Shown one piece after another: positions 51,694 through 56,296 of a stretch of 56,296 nt of DNA. Made by a program: the position numbers and the translations under genes. The notes under the pieces were generated by a model. It searched no databases, had not been told where the DNA came from, and saw only the letters and a program-made list of their open reading frames with translations. Origin of the DNA: Sphingomonas sp. PR090111-T3T-6A (GTDB lineage: Bacteria > Pseudomonadota > Alphaproteobacteria > Sphingomonadales > Sphingomonadaceae); the NCBI RefSeq assembly GCF_000383095.1, contig NZ_AORL01000001.1:1-56296 (forward strand), given 5' to 3'. Within the stretch, counting starts at the first letter, position 1. Each line of letters begins with the position of its first letter.

Positions 51694-51850
51694 CGGCCCG
51701 ACTCCTGACTGCCCGCACATGGTTACGCCCTCAGCCCTGAACGACGCATGGCCGAGCTATATCATATAAATTAGGCCACCATGGTTGCCATCGCCGGAGC
51801 GGTCGAGCATCTCTCGGCCTGCCTCGCTTTCCCCCGTTGGAGACCGTCCG

Positions 51851-52624
51851 ATGATCCTCCGTCGCCTTGCTCTTGCCGTCACGATGGCGCTGGCCCCGAT
51901 CGCCGCGCACGCCGCCGAGCCGACTCAAGCCCAGAAGGATCAGTGGGCCAAGGAAGGCGAAGAGCGCCTCCACACGGACTGGGCGTGGCTGGGCAAATAT
52001 CAGGCTGCCAATGCCGCCCTCTCCGCTCGCGGCAAGGAGCCGCGCGTCGTCTTCATGGGCGACTCGATCACGCAGGGCTGGTTCGATCAGGTGCCGGAGT
52101 TCTTCACGGCCGGCCGCGTCGGCCGCGGCATCAGCGGGCAGACCACGCCGCAGATGCTGCTCCGCTTCCGGCAGGACGTGCTCGATCTTCATCCGGCGGT
52201 CGTGCAGATCATGGCGGGCACGAACGACATCGCCAGCAACACCGGCCCGATGACCATCGAGCAGACCGAGGCGAACTTCCGCTCCATGACCGAGCTGGCG
52301 CAGGCGCATGGCGTGCGCGTGATCCTCGCCTCGATCCCGCCGTCATCGGCTTTCCCGTGGCGTCCGGGCCTTGCCGTCACCGAGAAGATCAAGACGATCA
52401 ATGCGTGGCTGAAGCAGTACGCCGCCGAGACGGGCTCGACCTATGCCGACTATTGGTCCGCGCTTCAGGACGGCAAGGGCGGCTTCCGCGCCGACTGGGC
52501 GAGCGACGGCGTCCACCCGAACAAGGCGGGCTACGCCGTCATGATCCCGATCGCGCAGAAGGCGATCCGCGAGGCGCTGGCCAATCCCGTGCCCAAACCG
52601 ATCGCCATCGCCGCCAAGCCCTGA
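51851..52624 (+). CDS. Exported SGNH/GDSL-family esterase
   Basis: A 257-aa lipase/esterase from ATG 51851. A signal peptide (cleavage near AAHAAE) leads to the SGNH core: block I VVFMGDSITQGW (Ser), GRGISGQTTPQMLLRF (Gly), IMAGTNDIASN (Asn), and DGVHPNKAGY (Asp and His). Resembles platelet-activating-factor-acetylhydrolase-like and sugar deacetylating members. It is convergent with the peptidase gene. Confidence 0.9.
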   Translation: MILRRLALAVTMALAPIAAHAAEPTQAQKDQWAKEGEERLHTDWAWLGKYQAANAALSARGKEPRVVFMGDSITQGWFDQVPEFFTAGRVGRGISGQTTPQMLLRFRQDVLDLHPAVVQIMAGTNDIASNTGPMTIEQTEANFRSMTELAQAHGVRVILASIPPSSAFPWRPGLAVTEKIKTINAWLKQYAAETGSTYADYWSALQDGKGGFRADWASDGVHPNKAGYAVMIPIAQKAIREALANPVPKPIAIAAKP

Positions 52625-52628
52625 AACG

Positions 52629-54367
<1,739 letters not shown>

Positions 54368-54377
54368 GCCCCACGAA

Positions 54378-54409
54378 AAAGGCCCGGCGGATCGCTCCGC
54401 CGGGCCTTT
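54378..54409. terminator. Two-way terminator between GST and BI-1 genes
   Basis: Perfect stem AAAGGCCCGGCGG / CCGCCGGGCCTTT with loop ATCGCT, ending both convergent transcripts; CCTTT follows on the plus strand and TTCG on the minus. Confidence 0.75.
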
Positions 54410-54432
54410 CCTTTACGGCTTCCGTTCCCGGA

Positions 54433-55176
54433 TCAGTTGCGCTGGTTGCCCATGAAGCGCAGCAGGAAGAGGAACAGGTTGATGAAGTCGAGATAGAGCT
54501 GCAACGCGCCCATCACCGCCGACTTGCCGGCATAGGCCGTGCCGCGCACCGCGAAATAGCCGCTCTTGATGCGCTGCGTGTCATAAGCGGTGAGGCCCGC
54601 GAACAGCAGCACGCCCACCGCCGAGATCAGCAGGTTCATCGCCGACGAGTGCACGAACATGTTGATCAGCATCGCCACCATCAGGCCGAACACGCCCATG
54701 ATGAGGAAGGTGCCGAAGCCCGACAGATCCTTCTTGGTGGTGTAGCCATAGAGGCTCAACGCCGCGAAGCTCGCCGCCGTCGCGAAGAAGGCCTGCGCGA
54801 CCGAACCGCCGGTGTAGACCAGCAGGATCGTCGACAGCGACAGACCCATCAGCACGGCATAGGCCCAGAACAGCGCCTTGGCAGTACCTTCCGAGATGCG
54901 GTTGATGCCGAAGCTCAGCCACATCACCACGCCGAGCGGCGCGAGCATGACGAGGAAGCGGATGAGGCCGCCCTGCATGAAGATCTGCGCGGCTGGCGAC
55001 TCTGCGCCACCACGCGCGAACAGCATCGCGACGATGCCGGTTAGCAGCACGCCGGATGCCATGTAATTGTAAACGGACAGCATGTAGGACCGCAGCCCTG
55101 CGTCGAACGCCGCCTCACGGGCGCCCGTCGCAGCGCGAGGCACCGCGGTCGTCCGGGGGTCAGACCAGTTCGCCAT
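54433..55176 (-). CDS. Bax inhibitor-1 family membrane protein
   Basis: A 247-aa protein from ATG 55176 with AAGGAGAG upstream. Seven hydrophobic helices after a short N-tail, with GLRSYMLSVYNYMASGVLLTGIVAML, LLFAGLTAYDTQRIKSGYF and ALQLYLDFINLFLFLLRFMG. The YDTQ and C-terminal Asp are the family's di-aspartyl pH-sensing pair. Such proteins (YbhL/YccA-like, UPF0005) leak Ca2+ or protect membrane proteins. Confidence 0.94.
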   Translation of the reverse strand: MANWSDPRTTAVPRAATGAREAAFDAGLRSYMLSVYNYMASGVLLTGIVAMLFARGGAESPAAQIFMQGGLIRFLVMLAPLGVVMWLSFGINRISEGTAKALFWAYAVLMGLSLSTILLVYTGGSVAQAFFATAASFAALSLYGYTTKKDLSGFGTFLIMGVFGLMVAMLINMFVHSSAMNLLISAVGVLLFAGLTAYDTQRIKSGYFAVRGTAYAGKSAVMGALQLYLDFINLFLFLLRFMGNQRN

Positions 55177-55280
55177 CGAAGATACTCTCCTTGTCATCGA
55201 CGATCAGCGTCGACACCGGCAATATCAGGCTTCCCGGTCCGCCTTTCAAGCGAAACCGGATCAGAGCCGGAAGGAAGAGC

Positions 55281-55832
55281 ATGGCGCATCACCGCCTTTT
55301 CGTCGCGATCAGGCCCCCCGCCCCGGTGTGCGCGGCGCTGCTGAGGGTGATGGGCGGCGTGCCCGGGGCCCGCTGGCAGGACGACGCCCAGCTTCACATC
55401 ACGCTGCGCTTCATCGGCGAGGTCGACCGCCATCAGGCCGAGGATATCGCCGCCCTGCTCGGCCATGTCCGCCATCCGGGCTTCTCGCTGACGCTCGCCG
55501 AAAGCGGCACGTTCGAGCGCAACGGGCGGGTCGACGCATTGTGGATCGGCGTCTCGCCCCGCGATCGGATCAAGGCGCTCCATGGCAAGATCGACCGGAT
55601 GCTCGCCCAGGCCGGCGTCGCGCCGGACAGCCGCGCCTTCCTGCCCCACATCACCCTCGCCCGCTTCGCCCGCAGCGCCGCGCCGCCGCCGGGCGCCGCC
55701 GCCGGCATCGTCCCGCCGCCGCTCGATCCGTTCGCCGTCACCAGCTTCGAGCTGTTCGAAAGCCATCTCGGCTCGGAGGGCGCAATCTACGACACCGTCG
55801 CCCGCTACCTGCTGGACCCGCCCGAGGCCTGA
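55281..55832 (+). CDS. thpR: RNA 2',3'-cyclic phosphodiesterase
   Basis: A 183-aa 2H-phosphoesterase. The two HxTx motifs are HITLRFIGEV (about 41) and HITLARF (about 124). ATG 55281 has GGAAGGAAG upstream. The family opens 2',3'-cyclic phosphates of RNA to 2'-phosphate and can act as a 2'-5' ligase. It lies between a divergent BI-1 gene and the convergent OmpA gene. Confidence 0.93.
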   Translation: MAHHRLFVAIRPPAPVCAALLRVMGGVPGARWQDDAQLHITLRFIGEVDRHQAEDIAALLGHVRHPGFSLTLAESGTFERNGRVDALWIGVSPRDRIKALHGKIDRMLAQAGVAPDSRAFLPHITLARFARSAAPPPGAAAGIVPPPLDPFAVTSFELFESHLGSEGAIYDTVARYLLDPPEA

Positions 55833-55873
55833 TCGCCCCATCGACGCAAGACCTGTCGCCCAAAGCGGACATG

Positions 55874-55903
55874 AAAAAAGGGAGCCGGCCGAAGCCGACT
55901 CCC
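55874..55903 (-). terminator. Terminator of the OmpA-family gene, with a UUCG loop
   Basis: On the minus strand: GGGAGTCGGC-TTCG-GCCGGCTCCC with one T-G pair, followed by six Ts (55879-55874). A stable UUCG tetraloop and U-run make this the clearest terminator in the window. Confidence 0.85.
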
Positions 55904-55946
55904 CTCTTTTCCGTCGAGCCCCCGAAGAGGCTCTCGCGGGAAGACC

Positions 55947-56296
55947 TTACTGACCCGAACCCGGGCCGAAGGTGATTTCCACGCGACGGTTCTGCGGCTC
56001 GCGCACGCCGTCGGCGGTCTGCACCAGGAGGTGCGTTTCGCCGAAGGCCTGGGTCTGGAGCGCCGTGTCCGGCACGCCCTTGCCCGCGAGATACGACTTC
56101 ACCGAGTCCGCGCGACGCTGCGACAGGCCCATGTTGTACTTCGGCGTACCCGACGTGTCGGTGTAGCCGGCCAGCATGACCGAAGCCGAACCGGTCTGCG
56201 CATAGGCAGCGGCGGCGTTGTCGAGGATCGAAGCCGCTTCCGGCGTGATGTCCGACTTGTTCCAGTCGAAGAACACGATGAACGGACCCGGGTTCG
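55947..56296 (-). CDS. OmpA-family protein, C-terminal part (cut by window edge)
   Basis: The C-terminal 116 residues or so of an OmpA-like peptidoglycan-binding protein; the 5' end lies beyond the window. It reads NPGPFIVFFDWNKSDITPEAASIL, then the peptidoglycan-binding line AGYTDTSGTPKYNMGLSQRRADSVKSYLAGKGVP and EPQNRRVEITFGPGSGQ, with the diaminopimelate-binding Asp and Arg in place (TD..., L-x-RR-A). An outer-membrane protein or lipoprotein. A strong terminator follows. Confidence 0.93.
   Translation of the reverse strand, partial: NPGPFIVFFDWNKSDITPEAASILDNAAAAYAQTGSASVMLAGYTDTSGTPKYNMGLSQRRADSVKSYLAGKGVPDTALQTQAFGETHLLVQTADGVREPQNRRVEITFGPGSGQ

Overview
This 56.3-kb window reads as chromosomal DNA of a GC-rich alphaproteobacterium, most likely a sphingomonad (order Sphingomonadales). 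The grounds are the base composition, a long TonB-dependent receptor paired with a TPR-sulfotransferase, the UPF0262 and DUF2849/DUF934 small proteins typical of alphaproteobacteria, a promoter matching the alphaproteobacterial general-stress (EcfG) consensus, and intergenic palindromes of the GCCGGACTTGATCCGGC type. The species call is inference. I see no tRNA, rRNA, CRISPR array, insertion sequence, phage gene or origin. Coding density is very high; the largest gene-free gap is about 250 bp (20785-21033), so no stretch over 300 bp lacks a gene.

Layout. 0.1-3.4 kb: a membrane-anchored class III aminotransferase, divergent from a phosphatidylserine decarboxylase-like gene and a TPM-domain protein. 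3.6-12.5 kb: one unbroken minus-strand run of a kynureninase-like PLP enzyme, an exported M20 peptidase, a BetI-type repressor, a TPR-sulfotransferase, a TonB-dependent receptor and an exported amidohydrolase. It looks like a regulated uptake-and-hydrolysis locus for an amide or peptide-like compound. Divergent from the PLP gene is a PrnB-family (IDO/TDO superfamily) heme-protein gene, followed by a convergent beta-hydroxyacid dehydrogenase. 14.7-17.2 kb: PDZ protein, response regulator and histidine kinase. 17.4-20.8 kb: a trimodular GH18-like/NodB deacetylase/GT2 membrane protein.

21.0-24.7 kb and 33.0-36.9 kb: assimilatory sulfate reduction in two blocks. The minus-strand block holds cysD, a cysN-cysC fusion and cysQ. 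The plus-strand block holds siroheme SUMT (cobA/cysG type), DUF2849, cysI, DUF934 and cysH. CysH carries the CC...CxxC iron-sulfur ligands of APS reductases, so PAPS made by CysC and recycled through CysQ may serve the sulfotransferase rather than reduction. Between the blocks lie an SH3 protein, a glycine-zipper protein behind an EcfG-like promoter, a glutamine amidotransferase/nitronate monooxygenase pair, a GT4 glycosyltransferase, an alpha/beta hydrolase, a SelO homologue and AstD.

37.0-46.6 kb: an unknown histidine-cluster protein, dnaB, the UPF0262-cdd-HAD operon, ilvD, a crotonase/monooxygenase pair, and leuCD. 46.6-51.7 kb: a minus-strand sugar locus (Gfo/Idh/MocA oxidoreductase, LacI regulator, FucP-like MFS transporter, ROK fructokinase) with a candidate LacI operator over the -35 box before the transporter. 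51.3-56.3 kb: small secreted protein, SGNH hydrolase, proline iminopeptidase, glutathione S-transferase, Bax-inhibitor-1 membrane protein, RNA 2',3'-cyclic phosphodiesterase, and the C-terminus of an OmpA-family protein cut by the window edge.
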